A stretch of DNA of 64,000 nt from Corynebacterium lemuris (lineage in GTDB: Bacteria > Actinomycetota > Actinomycetes > Mycobacteriales > Mycobacteriaceae), in NCBI RefSeq assembly GCF_024919295.1, contig NZ_JANWTC010000001.1, forward strand, positions 434,001 through 498,000, read 5' to 3'. The translations under genes were made by a program, and so were the position numbers. Shown one piece after another: positions 28,828 to 38,301 of this stretch. The notes beneath the pieces are model-generated. The model ran no database searches and was not told the origin of the DNA. It saw only the letters and a program-made list of their open reading frames with translations. The stretch's first letter is position 1, and each line of letters starts with the position of its first letter.

Positions 28828-28879
28828 GAAAAATCCCCGTCCCGCAGTGCCCCTTTCGGGGGACCGGTGTGGAACGGGG
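28828..28879 (-). terminator. Intrinsic terminator of the BCCT transporter gene
   Basis: On the minus strand CCCCGTTCC (28879-28871) pairs with GGGACGGGG (28843-28835, one mismatch), with an inner CCCC-GAAA-GGGG hairpin, followed by ATTTTTC. It sits just after the BCCT stop codon. Confidence 0.8.
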
Positions 28880-28893
28880 CGTCGATAGGCGGA

Positions 28894-31146
28894 CTACCGG
28901 GGGTCGGTGACCTCCGGATCCTCCTCTGCATTCTCCTCCAGCGGCGGGGTGGGCACGACCGGGGGAGTGAGGACGGATGCGGTCAGGACGGTCGCCGAGT
29001 AATTCAGGAAGCTGATGTGGCCCTCGAAACGGTCGATGACATCGTCGATGAGCTGTCCCTGCGTGAGACCGTAGATGTCGTAACCCTCGGAACCGGTCTC
29101 GGTGAAGACCTCCAGACGGAGATACTCCTGGATCCTCGGGGAGGGGCGGGCGCCGAAGGTCGGCACCGCGGTCGGCACCGCCACCACCCGGTAGAGGAAC
29201 GTGCGCTCCTCCGGGATGTACACATGCAGCGAGTGCGTCGGCAGCGAGGTCAGCTCATCATCCCCGGAGGTGTAGGACACGTTGTATCCCTGCTCCTGGA
29301 ACTCTGCGGCGACCTGCTCCAGGGCCGGGGCAACGGTCTCCTCAAGGTAGCGGTGGGAGGCCTTCTCCGAGGGGTAGTTGCGGACACCCGCCAGGCGTTG
29401 ACGCCAGTTGCGCTCGGGGGCCCGGCCACCTGTCGCGGCCTCGGTGCGTCGGCGCAGGGTCTGGCCCTCACGGTCGGCCTTCTCCATGCGCAGCGCCTTG
29501 GTGAAGGAGAACATGACCAGGTAGGCCACGATCGTCACCGGCAGAGCGAAGATCAGTGTCGCGTACTCCATGGTGACCACGCCACCGGCGAGCAGCATCG
29601 CGATGGTGAGTACCGCGGTGATCACCGCCCAGTAGATGCGCAGCCACTTGGGGCCGTCCTCCGAGGGGTTGGGGATGGAGGATGAGAAGTTGGACATGAC
29701 CATGGCGCCGGAGTTGGCGGAGGTCAGGTAGAACAGCAGACCGGACAGGGTGGCCAGGCCGATGAGGAACATCGCGCCGGGGAACATCTCGAGCAGGGCG
29801 TACCAGCCGCGCTCCGGGCTCTCGATGGCCAGCTGCCCGAAGGCGGTGTTGCCCTGGAAAACGACCTCATTGATGGCGCTGTTGCCGAAGAGGGAGACGA
29901 TCACCAGATCACACAGCACCGGGATGGTGATGGCGGCGATGACGAACTCCCGCAGCGTGCGGCCGCGCGAGATACGCGCCAGGAACAGGCCGACGAACGG
30001 GCCCCACGCCAGCCAGAACGCCCAGAAGAACAGGGTGTTGCCGGACATCCACTCACCACCGTCGACCTCGTAGCCCATGGTCTGGGTGATGCGCTGGGGC
30101 ATGGTCCACAGGAAGCGCCCGACGTTCTCCACCAGGGAGTTGAGGAGGAAGGCGGTCTTACCGGTGACGAGGATGTAGAGCATCATCGCGGCGGCCACCC
30201 AGAGGTTGAGCTCGGAGATGATGCGGATGCCCTTGTCCACGCCCGAGGTACAGGCCGCGATGGTCATCACGACAGCCACGGCAACGAGGGCCACCTGCAT
30301 TCCCAGTCCCTGCGGCAGACCGAAGAGCAGGGAGAAGCCGACATTGAGCAGCACGACACCGATGCCCATGGAGGTGGCGACACCCATCACGGTGCCCACC
30401 AGGACGATGATGTCGAGGATGTCACCGGTGGCGCCGCGCACCCGCCGGCCCAGCAGCGGGTAGAGGGCGGCACGGATCGACAGGGGCATGCCCCAGCGGT
30501 AGGCGAAGTAGCCCATGGCCATGCCGAGCAGCGAATACATCGCCCAGCCGGCCATGCCGTAGTGGAACATGGTCCAGATGACGGAGTCCTGCAGGGCCGC
30601 AGCGCTCTGCGGGTCCGCGTTCGGTGGGTTGATGTAGTGGCTGATGGGGCCGGTCACCGAGTAGAAGAGCATGTCGATGCCCACGCCGGCTGCGAAGAGC
30701 ATGGCCACCCAGGTCACCAGGCGGTACTGGGGACGGGAGTGGTCGGGCCCCAGCCGGACGCTGCCCTCCCGGGAGAATGCGACCCAGATGACGAAGCCGA
30801 TCACGATGGTCACGGTGACCACGTAGACCCAGCCGAGGTTGTCGCCGATCCACAGCACCAGCGACTGCATGGTGGAGGCGGCGTGCGCGGGGGCGAAGAC
30901 CGCCCAGAGGGAGAAGGCCAGGATGATGGCCGAGGAGATGCCCAGCACGCGCCAGTTGACGCGGATCCGGGTGTCCTTGGGGATGTCCGACGCGCCCTTC
31001 AGCAGCTCCTTGGAGGAGGCGGGCGGACGGTTCTCCTCCCGCTCGGCCTCGCGCGGGGTGCGCTGGCGGGTCCGGAGCTTGTCGAGGGGCTCAGAAAGTT
31101 TCTTCAGTTTCTGCTCGGGCGTACTGATGTCCTCGGGATCAACCAT
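28894..31146 (-). CDS. BCCT family transporter (BetT-like choline/betaine uptake)
   Basis: 750 residues. A polar N-terminus of ~60 residues precedes 12 membrane segments typical of betaine/choline/carnitine carriers, with the family signature in LFFWAFWLAWGPFVGLFLAR and the substrate-region motif GVGIDMLFYSVTGP. The Asp in GID resembles proton-coupled BetT choline carriers more than sodium-coupled BetP (Gly-Met-Gly-Ile). The long cytoplasmic C-terminal domain (~150 residues) is also BetT-like and may sense osmotic stress. Substrate is an inference. It is monocistronic with its own terminator. Confidence 0.85.
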   Translation of the reverse strand: MVDPEDISTPEQKLKKLSEPLDKLRTRQRTPREAEREENRPPASSKELLKGASDIPKDTRIRVNWRVLGISSAIILAFSLWAVFAPAHAASTMQSLVLWIGDNLGWVYVVTVTIVIGFVIWVAFSREGSVRLGPDHSRPQYRLVTWVAMLFAAGVGIDMLFYSVTGPISHYINPPNADPQSAAALQDSVIWTMFHYGMAGWAMYSLLGMAMGYFAYRWGMPLSIRAALYPLLGRRVRGATGDILDIIVLVGTVMGVATSMGIGVVLLNVGFSLLFGLPQGLGMQVALVAVAVVMTIAACTSGVDKGIRIISELNLWVAAAMMLYILVTGKTAFLLNSLVENVGRFLWTMPQRITQTMGYEVDGGEWMSGNTLFFWAFWLAWGPFVGLFLARISRGRTLREFVIAAITIPVLCDLVIVSLFGNSAINEVVFQGNTAFGQLAIESPERGWYALLEMFPGAMFLIGLATLSGLLFYLTSANSGAMVMSNFSSSIPNPSEDGPKWLRIYWAVITAVLTIAMLLAGGVVTMEYATLIFALPVTIVAYLVMFSFTKALRMEKADREGQTLRRRTEAATGGRAPERNWRQRLAGVRNYPSEKASHRYLEETVAPALEQVAAEFQEQGYNVSYTSGDDELTSLPTHSLHVYIPEERTFLYRVVAVPTAVPTFGARPSPRIQEYLRLEVFTETGSEGYDIYGLTQGQLIDDVIDRFEGHISFLNYSATVLTASVLTPPVVPTPPLEENAEEDPEVTDPR

Positions 31147-31325
31147 AGGGCGGTCACTCTCTTTCGTTCACGCCGGGGAGATTCCCGGCAGACGTAAAGC
31201 AGCGGAGCCCGTGGTCGACGCATCGGCCCCATTGCGTGGATCGTACCGCCGACGATCTGCTCTCCACGGGATTTCGCTGCACACAACCTTGCTCTCCCTC
31301 AGAATTAACACGAGGGGAGACGGTT

Positions 31326-31348
31326 CAATGATAATGAAATGATCATTG
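31326..31348. repeat. A/T-rich operator-like palindrome
   Basis: CAATGAT (31326-31332) and ATCATTG (31342-31348) are perfect inverted repeats 9 nt apart, and AATGATCATT (31338-31347) is itself a perfect palindrome. Its composition differs sharply from the GC-rich surroundings. A repressor site for the BCCT gene is a guess. Confidence 0.4.
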
Positions 31349-31419
31349 CCGTCAAGGGTGCGGGGAGCTTTCTCCTCTTCGCCGGGGTCCGGCGATGGAA
31401 CTGTGTCTGAGGGGTGATT

Positions 31420-31447
31420 TTGTTCTGCCCCCGCGAGGGGGTAGCCT
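31420..31447 (+). promoter_or_regulatory. Candidate promoter of the rpsH-led spc segment
   Basis: TTGTTC (31420-31425), 16 nt, TAGCCT (31442-31447). The spacer contains the palindrome CCCCCGCGAGGGGG. A promoter is needed here because the upstream spc segment is terminated at 25450. Confidence 0.4.
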
Positions 31448-31673
31448 TGGCCGCTGGACTTGTGCCCGCCCCTGTGGGGCGCCCAAGACCATCCAAGAAC
31501 TGAACATCCAACTTTGTTGCAGGCCCCCCGCCAACACTGGCGACCGGGTGGAAAGTGGCAGCGAGCGCCCCGGACTACTGAGTCCGCGGGAGCGTCAAGT
31601 GGCCCGACGGAACACCCGGTGAACGCCCCGGTGGGAAGGGAACCGCAGCAAGAAAGGTAAACGGTCACCACAT

Positions 31674-32072
31674 ATGACCATGACTGACCCCATTGCCGAC
31701 ATGCTGTCGCGCGTGCGCAACGCAAACCATGCGCACCACGAGACCGTGTCGATGCCTTCCTCCAAGCTGAAGATCAACATCGCGGAGATCCTCAAGCAGG
31801 AGGGCTACATCGCCGACTACAACCTCGAGGACGCCAAGGTCGGCAAGACCCTGTCCCTGGAGCTGAAGTACGGCCCGTCCCGCGAGCGTTCCATCGCTGG
31901 TGTCCGCCGCGTCTCCAAGCCGGGTCTGCGCGTGTACGCCAAGTCCACCAACCTGCCGCAGGTCCTCGGTGGCCTGGGCGTGGCGATCATCTCCACGTCC
32001 CAGGGTCTCCTGACCGACCGCCAGGCAACCGAGAAGGGTGTAGGCGGAGAAGTCCTCGCCTACGTCTGGTAA
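31674..32072 (+). CDS. rpsH: 30S ribosomal protein S8
   Basis: 132-residue S8, a primary 16S rRNA-binding protein; in E. coli it regulates spc translation. [20 protein letters not shown] at the N-terminus, [20 protein letters not shown] and the C-terminal [20 protein letters not shown] are diagnostic. AGAAAGG lies upstream of ATG 31674; a second ATG two codons later is the only alternative. First gene of the second spc segment. Confidence 0.97.
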   Translation: MTMTDPIADMLSRVRNANHAHHETVSMPSSKLKINIAEILKQEGYIADYNLEDAKVGKTLSLELKYGPSRERSIAGVRRVSKPGLRVYAKSTNLPQVLGGLGVAIISTSQGLLTDRQATEKGVGGEVLAYVW

Positions 32073-32088
32073 GGGAGGATCAAGCAAC

Positions 32089-32625
32089 ATGTCGCGTATC
32101 GGCAAGAACCCGATCACCATCCCCTCCGGCGTCACCACCACGGTGAACGGCCAGAACGTCGAGGTCAAGGGCCCCAAGGGCACCCTGTCCTTCGAGGTCC
32201 CGGCCCCGATCGCCGTCGCCGTCGAGGAGAACGAGATCGTTGTCACCCGTCCGGATGACAACCGCCAGAACCGTGCCCTGCACGGTCTGTCCCGCTCGCT
32301 CGTCAACAACCTTGTTGTCGGTGTGACCGAGGGCTACACCATCAAGATGGAGATCTTCGGCGTGGGCTACCGCGTCCAGGCCAAGGGCAAGAACCTCGAG
32401 TTCGCCCTCGGTTACTCCCACCCGATCCTCATCGAGGCCCCGGAGGGCATCGCCTTCGCGGTCGACGGGAACACCAAGTTCTCCATCACGGGTATTGACA
32501 AGCAGCAGGTCGGACAGATCGCCGCCAACATCCGTCGTCTGCGGAAGGACGACCCCTACAAGGGCAAGGGCATCCGCTACGAAGGCGAGCAGGTCCGCCG
32601 CAAGGTCGGAAAGACGGGTAAGTAA
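32089..32625 (+). CDS. rplF: 50S ribosomal protein L6
   Basis: 178-residue L6 near the factor-binding site. [20 protein letters not shown] begins it; [20 protein letters not shown] and the C-terminal [20 protein letters not shown] are diagnostic. GGGAGGATC upstream serves as ribosome site. It precedes rplR by 2 nt. Confidence 0.97.
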   Translation: MSRIGKNPITIPSGVTTTVNGQNVEVKGPKGTLSFEVPAPIAVAVEENEIVVTRPDDNRQNRALHGLSRSLVNNLVVGVTEGYTIKMEIFGVGYRVQAKGKNLEFALGYSHPILIEAPEGIAFAVDGNTKFSITGIDKQQVGQIAANIRRLRKDDPYKGKGIRYEGEQVRRKVGKTGK

Positions 32626-32627
32626 GC

Positions 32628-33032
32628 ATGAGCAACACTGCACAGAACACCAAGCGCACGCCGGTCGGCAAGGACATCTCCACCCGCCGACGCGAGGCCC
32701 GCGCACGCCGTCACTTCCGTATCCGCAAGACCCTGCGTGGCACCCCCGAGGCGCCGCGCCTGGTCGTGCACCGCACCTCCCGCCACCTGCACGTCCAGGT
32801 CATCGACGACCTGGCCGGCCACACCCTGGCTGCCGCCTCCACCATGGAGCCGGACGTCCGCGCTCTCGAGGGCGACAAGAAGGCCAAGGGCGCCAAGGTC
32901 GGCGAGCTCATTGCTGAGCGCGCCAAGGCTGCAGGCATCGAGCAGGTCGTCTTCGACCGTGCGGGTTACAAGTACCACGGTCGCGTCGCCGCTCTGGCTG
33001 ATGCCGCTCGTGAAGGTGGTCTGAAGTTCTAA
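32628..33032 (+). CDS. rplR: 50S ribosomal protein L18
   Basis: 134-residue L18, a 5S rRNA-binding protein. [38 protein letters not shown] and the C-terminal [20 protein letters not shown] are diagnostic. The N-terminal ~20 residues are a polar extension. A 40-nt gap separates it from rpsE. Confidence 0.97.
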   Translation: MSNTAQNTKRTPVGKDISTRRREARARRHFRIRKTLRGTPEAPRLVVHRTSRHLHVQVIDDLAGHTLAAASTMEPDVRALEGDKKAKGAKVGELIAERAKAAGIEQVVFDRAGYKYHGRVAALADAAREGGLKF

Positions 33033-33072
33033 TGACCATCGCAATCAAGTACATCAACGGAAGGACCGCGTA

Positions 33073-33723
33073 ATGCCGGGACGTGAACGGCGTGACGGCG
33101 GACGCACCGCCGCCAGCAGCACCAACACCAACACCAACGAGCGTAACGAGCGCAAGGGCAGCAACCGCCGCGAGCGTGACGATCGTCGCAACCAGCAGCA
33201 GGACGAGCGCAACCAGTACATCGAGCGCGTCGTCACCATCAACCGAGTCTCCAAGGTCGTCAAGGGTGGTCGTCGCTTCAGCTTCACCGCTCTCGTGATC
33301 GTCGGCGACGGCCAGGGCATGGTCGGCGTCGGCTACGGCAAGGCCAAGGAAGTTCCCGCCGCCATCCAGAAGGGTGCCGAGGAAGCCCGCAAGAACTTCT
33401 TCCGCGTCCCGATGGTCGGAGGCACCATCACCCACCCGGTCCAGGGTGAGGCCGCAGCGGGCATCGTCATGCTCCGCCCGGCTGCCCCGGGTACCGGTGT
33501 CATCGCCGGTGGCGCAGCCCGCCCGGTGCTCGAGTGCGCCGGTATCCAGGACATCCTCTCGAAGTCCCTGGGCTCCGACAACGCCATCAACGTCGTCCAC
33601 GCCACCGTGGCCGGCCTGAAGCAGCTCGTCCGCCCCGAGGAGGTTGCCGCACGTCGCGGTAAGACCCTCGAGGAGGTCGCACCGGCTCGTATGCTGCGTG
33701 CACGCGCAGGTCAGGAGGCGTAA
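33073..33723 (+). CDS. rpsE: 30S ribosomal protein S5
   Basis: 216-residue S5, involved in mRNA unwinding and decoding accuracy. The core is [20 protein letters not shown], then [20 protein letters not shown] and the C-terminal [18 protein letters not shown]. About 50 N-terminal residues form an unusual Asn/Arg/Thr-rich, low-complexity extension ([20 protein letters not shown]) absent from E. coli S5. ATG 33073 has GGAAGG upstream. Confidence 0.97.
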   Translation: MPGRERRDGGRTAASSTNTNTNERNERKGSNRRERDDRRNQQQDERNQYIERVVTINRVSKVVKGGRRFSFTALVIVGDGQGMVGVGYGKAKEVPAAIQKGAEEARKNFFRVPMVGGTITHPVQGEAAAGIVMLRPAAPGTGVIAGGAARPVLECAGIQDILSKSLGSDNAINVVHATVAGLKQLVRPEEVAARRGKTLEEVAPARMLRARAGQEA

Positions 33724-33726
33724 ACC

Positions 33727-33912
33727 ATGGCACTGAAGATCACACTCGATAAGGGTTTCATCGGTGAGAAGCCGAAGACCCGTGCCAACCTGCAGGCCCT
33801 CGGCCTGCGGAAGATCCGCCAGTCCGTGATCAAGCAGGACAACGATGCCACCCGTGGCATGCTGCATGTCGTGCGCCACCTGGTCACCGTTGAAGAAGTG
33901 GCAGGGGAGTAG
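33727..33912 (+). CDS. rpmD: 50S ribosomal protein L30
   Basis: 61-residue L30, single small domain: [20 protein letters not shown], then [20 protein letters not shown] and [15 protein letters not shown]. Family length. Starts 3 nt after rpsE and 6 nt before rplO, within the same operon. Confidence 0.96.
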   Translation: MALKITLDKGFIGEKPKTRANLQALGLRKIRQSVIKQDNDATRGMLHVVRHLVTVEEVAGE

Positions 33913-33918
33913 TAAAAC

Positions 33919-34368
33919 ATGAGCGATATCATCAAGCTCCACGACCTGCGCCCGGCCAAGGGCGCCAACAAGCCGAAGCACCGCGTCGGTCGCGGTGAAG
34001 GCGGCAAGGGCGGCAAGACCGCCGGCCGCGGCACCAAGGGCACCCATGCCCGCAACAAGGTGTCGGCAGCATTTGAGGGTGGCCAGATGCCGCTCCAGAT
34101 GCGTCTGCCGAAGCTCAAGGGCTTCAAGAACCCGAACAAGGTCGTCTTCCAGGTCGTCAACGTCTCCGACCTCGAGAAGGCCTTCCCGAACGGTGGCGAC
34201 GTCACCGTGACCGACATCGTTGCAGCGGGCCTCGTGCGCCCGAAGCAGCCGGTGAAGGTTCTGGGTAATGGCGACCTCGGCGTCAAGCTGAACGTCACCG
34301 CAACCAAGTTCTCCAAGTCTGCCGTCGAGAAGATCGAGGCAGCAGGCGGTTCCGTCACCGAGGCTTAA
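33919..34368 (+). CDS. rplO: 50S ribosomal protein L15
   Basis: 149-residue L15. [20 protein letters not shown], the glycine/lysine-rich [20 protein letters not shown] and [16 protein letters not shown] are diagnostic. It ends the ribosomal part of this segment; a strong terminator follows, so secY needs its own promoter. Confidence 0.97.
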   Translation: MSDIIKLHDLRPAKGANKPKHRVGRGEGGKGGKTAGRGTKGTHARNKVSAAFEGGQMPLQMRLPKLKGFKNPNKVVFQVVNVSDLEKAFPNGGDVTVTDIVAAGLVRPKQPVKVLGNGDLGVKLNVTATKFSKSAVEKIEAAGGSVTEA

Positions 34369-34394
34369 AGAAGCTTCCCGACGCCCGCGTCGTA

Positions 34395-34440
34395 CCGCAC
34401 CCCCGCACTGTTCACCCAGTGCGGGGGTGCGGTCTTTTTA
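34395..34440 (+). terminator. Intrinsic terminator after rplO
   Basis: CCGCACCCCCGCACTG (34395-34410) pairs perfectly over 16 bp with CAGTGCGGGGGTGCGG (34417-34432); loop TTCACC; followed by TCTTTTTA. Confidence 0.93.
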
Positions 34441-34575
34441 CTGCAGGATCACCACGACCCACCCGATGGCAAGCGCGATGCCCGGGGAGAAGACCAGGAC
34501 GGCTGCGGCCACGCCGGGCAACCGGTCCCATCTCTGCCGGGCCACGAAGAAGGCGGAAGCCACCAGGGGGATCAC
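34438..34575 (-). CDS. Possible small membrane protein (45 aa)
   Basis: A short minus-strand frame begins with GTG at 34575 and encodes VIPLVASAFFVARQRWDRLP followed by a hydrophobic helix AAAVLVFSPGIALAIGWVVV and ends ILQ-stop at the edge of the rplO terminator. Hydrophobic pattern and good codon third-position GC make it look real, but there is no clear ribosome site, and the start is uncertain. No function can be proposed. Confidence 0.35.
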   Translation of the reverse strand: MIPLVASAFFVARQRWDRLPGVAAAVLVFSPGIALAIGWVVVILQ

Positions 34576-34647
34576 GGCCGGGCGAACGCGTTCGCACGCC
34601 CCCGCCCGGTGCTTACGGGGGAAACAAAAGTGTTAAGTAGGCCGCAA

Positions 34648-34681
34648 ATCAGCCTATGTGCGGGGGCGCTGGTAGGCTGAT
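34648..34681. repeat. Inverted repeat upstream of secY
   Basis: ATCAGCCTA (34648-34656) and TAGGCTGAT (34673-34681) are perfect 9-bp inverted repeats 16 nt apart. The right arm contains TAGGCT, which could be the secY -10 element, so the repeat may be an operator or a leader hairpin. Confidence 0.5.
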
Positions 34682-34749
34682 CGAGTCAATCGTGTCAATT
34701 CCCCCACCCCTGGCATACGCATGCCAGTTCTGTGGGGCCAGGAGGCTTC

Positions 34750-36072
34750 GTGTCCGCCATTATCCAGGCATTCAAGGACGTCGACCTGCGCAAGAAGATC
34801 ATCTTCACAGTGCTGATGGTGATCATCTATCGCATAGGTGCGCAGATCCCGTCGCCGGGCGTCGACTATGCATCAATCAGTGGTCGCCTGCGTGATCTCA
34901 CCCAGGAGCAGGGCAGCGTCTATTCGCTGATCAACCTGTTCTCGGGTGGCGCGCTGCTGCAGTTGTCTCTCTTCGCCATCGGCATCATGCCGTACATCAC
35001 GGCGTCGATCATCGTCCAGCTGCTCACTGTCGTCATCCCGCACTTCGAGGAGCTCAAGAAGGAGGGGCAGTCGGGACAGGCGAAGATGATGCAGTACACC
35101 CGCTACCTCACCCTGGCTCTGGCCCTGCTGCAGTCCTCCGGCATCGTCGCCCTGGCGGACCGCGAGCAGCTGCTGGGCCAGGGCATCTCCGTCCTCGCCG
35201 CGGACCGCACCCTGTGGGACCTCATCATCCTGGTCGTGACCATGACCTCCGGCGCCATGCTGGTGATGTGGCTCGGTGAGCTGATCACCGAAAAGGGCAT
35301 CGGCAACGGCATGTCGTTGCTCATCTTCGCGGGTATCGCCACCAGCCTGCCGACCGACGGCATGAACATCCTCCAGACCTCCGGCGGCGTGATGTTCGCC
35401 GTCGTCCTCGTCGCCGTCGTCATCCTCGTGGTCGGTGTCGTCTTCGTGGAGCAGGGTCAGCGCCGCATCCCGGTGCAGTACGCCAAGCGTATGGTCGGCC
35501 GTCGCCAGTACGGCGGCACCTCCACCTACCTGCCGCTCAAGGTCAACCAGGCCGGCGTCATCCCGGTGATCTTCGCTTCCTCACTGATCTACATGCCGGT
35601 GCTCATCACTGAGATCGTCAATTCCGGCTCGACCGCGACCGCGGACAACTGGTGGCAGCGCAACGTCATCCAGTACCTGCTCACCCCGGCGTCCTGGCAG
35701 TACATCGTCCTGTACTTCGTGCTGATCATCTTCTTCTCCTACTTCTATGTGTCGGTCCAGTACGATCCGGCTGAGCAGGCGGATAACATGAAGAAGTACG
35801 GCGGCTTCATCCCGGGCATCCGTCCGGGACGGCCGACCGCGGAGTATCTCGGTTTCGTCATGAACCGTCTGCTCTTCGTCGGTGCCGCCTACCTCGGCAT
35901 CATCGCCGTGCTGCCGAACATCGCGCTCGACCTGGGTGTGGGCAACAGCAGCGCCGGTATGACCGCCTTCGGCGGCACGGCCATCCTCATCATGGTGTCG
36001 GTCGCCCTGACCACTGTGAAGCAGATTGAATCCCAGCTTCTCCAAAGCAACTACGAAGGACTGCTCAAATGA
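34750..36072 (+). CDS. secY: Preprotein translocase subunit SecY
   Basis: 440-residue channel subunit of the Sec translocase, ten membrane segments. [20 protein letters not shown] begins it; the plug/TM2 region shows [20 protein letters not shown], and [20 protein letters not shown] marks the cytosolic loop. GTG at 34750 is chosen because AGGAGG lies at 34740-34745; an upstream in-frame GTG at 34732 would put the ribosome site inside the gene. It overlaps adk by 4 nt. SecY inserts membrane proteins such as the Ecc components further on. Confidence 0.97.
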   Translation: MSAIIQAFKDVDLRKKIIFTVLMVIIYRIGAQIPSPGVDYASISGRLRDLTQEQGSVYSLINLFSGGALLQLSLFAIGIMPYITASIIVQLLTVVIPHFEELKKEGQSGQAKMMQYTRYLTLALALLQSSGIVALADREQLLGQGISVLAADRTLWDLIILVVTMTSGAMLVMWLGELITEKGIGNGMSLLIFAGIATSLPTDGMNILQTSGGVMFAVVLVAVVILVVGVVFVEQGQRRIPVQYAKRMVGRRQYGGTSTYLPLKVNQAGVIPVIFASSLIYMPVLITEIVNSGSTATADNWWQRNVIQYLLTPASWQYIVLYFVLIIFFSYFYVSVQYDPAEQADNMKKYGGFIPGIRPGRPTAEYLGFVMNRLLFVGAAYLGIIAVLPNIALDLGVGNSSAGMTAFGGTAILIMVSVALTTVKQIESQLLQSNYEGLLK

Positions 36073-36614
36073 GACTTGTACTCCTCGGACCCCCCGGTGC
36101 CGGCAAGGGCACCCAGGCCGTCATCCTCTCCGAGAAGCTGGGCGTGCCCCACATCTCCACCGGTGACCTCTTCCGCGCGAACATCGGTGAGGGCACCCCG
36201 CTGGGTGTCGAAGCCAAGCAGTACATCGACGCCGGTAAGCTCGTGCCGACCGATGTCACCGCCCGCATGGTCAAGTCCCGTCTGGAGGAGGCGGACGCCA
36301 CCGGTGGTTTCCTGCTCGACGGCTTCCCCCGCACGGTGGAGCAGGCCGGTATCCTCAAGGACCTGCTGGCCGAGAACGGCCACGAGCTCGACGGTGTGCT
36401 GAACTTCCAGATCGCCGAGGACGTCGTCGTGGAGCGCATGCTCGCCCGCGGCCGTGCCGATGACAACGAGGAGACCATCCGCACCCGTCTCGGTGTCTAC
36501 CGCGATGAGACCGCCCCGCTGATCGAGCACTACGGTGACAAGATCATCACCATCGAGGCCGAGGGTGAGGTCGAGGAGATCAACGACCGCGCCATGAAGG
36601 CTCTGGGCAAGTAA
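36069..36614 (+). CDS. adk: Adenylate kinase
   Basis: 181-residue short-form adenylate kinase (ATP + AMP to 2 ADP). P-loop [19 protein letters not shown]-binding [17 protein letters not shown] and [14 protein letters not shown], and the catalytic arginines in [20 protein letters not shown] are visible. The LID is short with no zinc-finger cysteines, as usual in actinobacteria. The ATG overlaps the secY stop (ATGA), so the two are translationally coupled. Confidence 0.97.
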   Translation: MRLVLLGPPGAGKGTQAVILSEKLGVPHISTGDLFRANIGEGTPLGVEAKQYIDAGKLVPTDVTARMVKSRLEEADATGGFLLDGFPRTVEQAGILKDLLAENGHELDGVLNFQIAEDVVVERMLARGRADDNEETIRTRLGVYRDETAPLIEHYGDKIITIEAEGEVEEINDRAMKALGK

Positions 36615-36633
36615 CCTCTGCCCGTTCCCCAGG

Positions 36634-36680
36634 GGGCCGCGTTCCGGAAGAAGACCCGGGCCGCGGCCCTTCCCCCTTTT
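36634..36680 (+). terminator. Weak terminator-like hairpin between adk and map
   Basis: GGGCCGCG (36634-36641) pairs with CGCGGCCC (36662-36669) around a 20-nt loop; TTCCCCCTTTTC follows. Probably partial termination. Confidence 0.4.
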
Positions 36681-36701
36681 CTGCTGTCAGGAGCACACAC
36701 C

Positions 36702-37496
36702 ATGGGATTCCGTTCCAAGCGCCGCGCCATCCCGGCGAAGACACCGGGCGAACTCGACGCCATGCAGGCCGCCGGCGAGGTCGTCGGCCGCGCACTGCAG
36801 GCCGTGAAGGCCGCAGCGGGGCCGGGGGTGACCACCCTCGAACTCGACCGGGTCGCCGAGGCCGTCATCCGCGATGCCGGGGCGGTCCCCAGCTTCCTCG
36901 GTTACCAGGGTTTCCCGGGATCGATCTGCTCCTCGGTCAACGACGTCATCGTCCACGGCATCCCCACCGATGAGGACATCCTCGAGCCGGGTGACCTGAT
37001 CTCCATCGACTGCGGTGCCACGCTCGACGGCTGGGTGGGGGACTCGGCGTGGTCCTTCGGTATCGGGGAGGTGGACGAGGACGTGGAGAAGCTCAACCAG
37101 GCCACCGAATGGGTGTTGGCTGAGGGGTTGAAGGCGATGGTGCCCGGCAACCGCCTCACGGACGTCTCCCACGCCCTGGAGACCGCCACCCGGCGCGCCG
37201 AGGAGAAATTCGGCGTGAAGCTCGGGATCGTCGACGGTTACGGTGGCCACGGCATCGGCCGTGAGATGCATGAGGAGCCCTACCTGGCCAATGAGGGACG
37301 TGCCGGCCGGGGACCGCTCATCCAGGCAGGCTCAGTGCTCGCCATCGAGCCGATGCTCACCCTGGGCACGACTGATTCCGCCGTGCTCGACGATGACTGG
37401 ACCGTGGTCACCCTCGACGGTTCCTTCTCCGCCCACTGGGAGCACACCGTCGCCGCGACCGAGAACGGTCCGCGGATCCTCACTCCCCGCAGGTGA
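36702..37496 (+). CDS. map: Methionine aminopeptidase, type I
   Basis: 264-residue metallo-enzyme that removes the initiator methionine from nascent proteins. Metal ligands are seen in [20 protein letters not shown] (two Asp), [17 protein letters not shown] (His), [10 protein letters not shown] (Glu) and [16 protein letters not shown] (Glu and His region). The short N-terminus lacks the SH3-binding zinc extension of MapB-type enzymes. ATG 36702 has AGGAG about 10 nt upstream. It follows adk after 87 nt with a weak hairpin between, so read-through from secY-adk is likely. Confidence 0.95.
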   Translation: MGFRSKRRAIPAKTPGELDAMQAAGEVVGRALQAVKAAAGPGVTTLELDRVAEAVIRDAGAVPSFLGYQGFPGSICSSVNDVIVHGIPTDEDILEPGDLISIDCGATLDGWVGDSAWSFGIGEVDEDVEKLNQATEWVLAEGLKAMVPGNRLTDVSHALETATRRAEEKFGVKLGIVDGYGGHGIGREMHEEPYLANEGRAGRGPLIQAGSVLAIEPMLTLGTTDSAVLDDDWTVVTLDGSFSAHWEHTVAATENGPRILTPRR

Positions 37497-37545
37497 GACC
37501 TACCCCACAATGGGGTTTCGGCCGGTGGAATCGGTTGTGGGGGCT

Positions 37546-37551
37546 TATACT
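37546..37551 (+). promoter_or_regulatory. -10 element of the L,D-transpeptidase gene (leaderless)
   Basis: TATACT ends 7 nt before the ATG at 37559, so the transcript should start at or next to the A of the ATG. The -35 region is poor. Confidence 0.55.
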
Positions 37552-37558
37552 TCAGGGC

Positions 37559-38275
37559 ATGAGTTCCATCTCCCGTCGCCTCACCGGCCTCCTCGCCTCT
37601 GTCGCAGCCGCCGCAACGCTGCTCGTTGCCCCTGTGGCCGCGCAGGCGCAGCCCGCCCTGCCGGATGCCTCTTCGAACGTCGCCGGCGCGGTGGGTTCCT
37701 CACAGCAGGATCTGCGCGATTCGGCATGGAGCACCCGTAACCAGATCCACCAGCAGACCTCCGCACTGCACCCGCAGGCGGCCAATGCCGTACGCGGCGC
37801 CTATGACGCGGCCATTGAGAGCGCGTTCCCGGGCCTGATCAACCAGCGCACCGAGGCCGCCCGCCCGAAGCCGCAGCCGGCGCCCGCCCCGGTGGCCGCG
37901 CCCGTGGGCACCCCGGCGATGAACACCGGCCCCTGCCCGGCGGACGCCAAGGTCTGCGTCGACATTGACGGCCGCCGTACCTGGCTGCAGAACAATGGTC
38001 AGGTCTACTACGGCCCCGTCGCCCATGCTCCGGGCAAGCCGGGGCAGGAGACCCCGCGCGGCACCTTCTGGGTCAACCGTAAGGTCAAGGACGAGGTGTC
38101 CTACATCTTCAACAACGCCCCGATGCCCTACGCCGTGTACTTCACCTACAACGGCCATGCCTTCCACCAGGGCAACCTGGCCTACGAGTCCGCGGGCTGC
38201 ATCCGCCTCAACCCGAACGACGCCGTGACCTACTTCAACGACCTGCAGATCGGCGACAAGGTCTTCATCTACTAG
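37559..38275 (+). CDS. Secreted L,D-transpeptidase (YkuD domain)
   Basis: 238 residues. A Sec signal peptide ([20 protein letters not shown] then PVAAQAQP) is followed by a ~75-residue helical spacer and a Pro/Ala linker ([17 protein letters not shown]). The YkuD domain (about residues 120-238) ends in [20 protein letters not shown], the catalytic His/Ser/Cys signature, with Cys at residue 214. Such enzymes form 3-3 peptidoglycan cross-links in the actinobacterial cell wall. Start chosen from the signal peptide and from TATACT 7 nt upstream; no ribosome site exists. Confidence 0.88.
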   Translation: MSSISRRLTGLLASVAAAATLLVAPVAAQAQPALPDASSNVAGAVGSSQQDLRDSAWSTRNQIHQQTSALHPQAANAVRGAYDAAIESAFPGLINQRTEAARPKPQPAPAPVAAPVGTPAMNTGPCPADAKVCVDIDGRRTWLQNNGQVYYGPVAHAPGKPGQETPRGTFWVNRKVKDEVSYIFNNAPMPYAVYFTYNGHAFHQGNLAYESAGCIRLNPNDAVTYFNDLQIGDKVFIY

Positions 38276-38301
38276 TACCGGCCGAGCAGCAGAACACAGG
38301 G

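Larger units (their letters stand above)
28577..28893. other. Spacer between the BCCT and M20 genes
   Basis: 317 nt holding the BCCT terminator at its right end and a promoter-like element for the M20-MFS operon near 28685. No gene is seen; open frames across it have no start signals. Confidence 0.5.
31147..31673. other. Divergent spacer between the BCCT gene and rpsH
   Basis: 527 nt. The left part is A/T-rich with an operator-like palindrome at 31326-31348; the middle has a promoter candidate for rpsH at 31420-31447; the right part, the rpsH leader of about 220 nt, contains a small hairpin (CGGACT 31571-31576 with AGTCCG 31581-31586). No gene is seen. Confidence 0.5.
34369..34749. other. 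rplO-secY spacer
   Basis: 381 nt with the rplO terminator, a possible small minus-strand membrane-protein frame (34438-34575), an inverted repeat (34648-34681) and the secY ribosome site. The stretch 34621-34660 is A/T-rich and probably contains the secY promoter. Confidence 0.5.
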
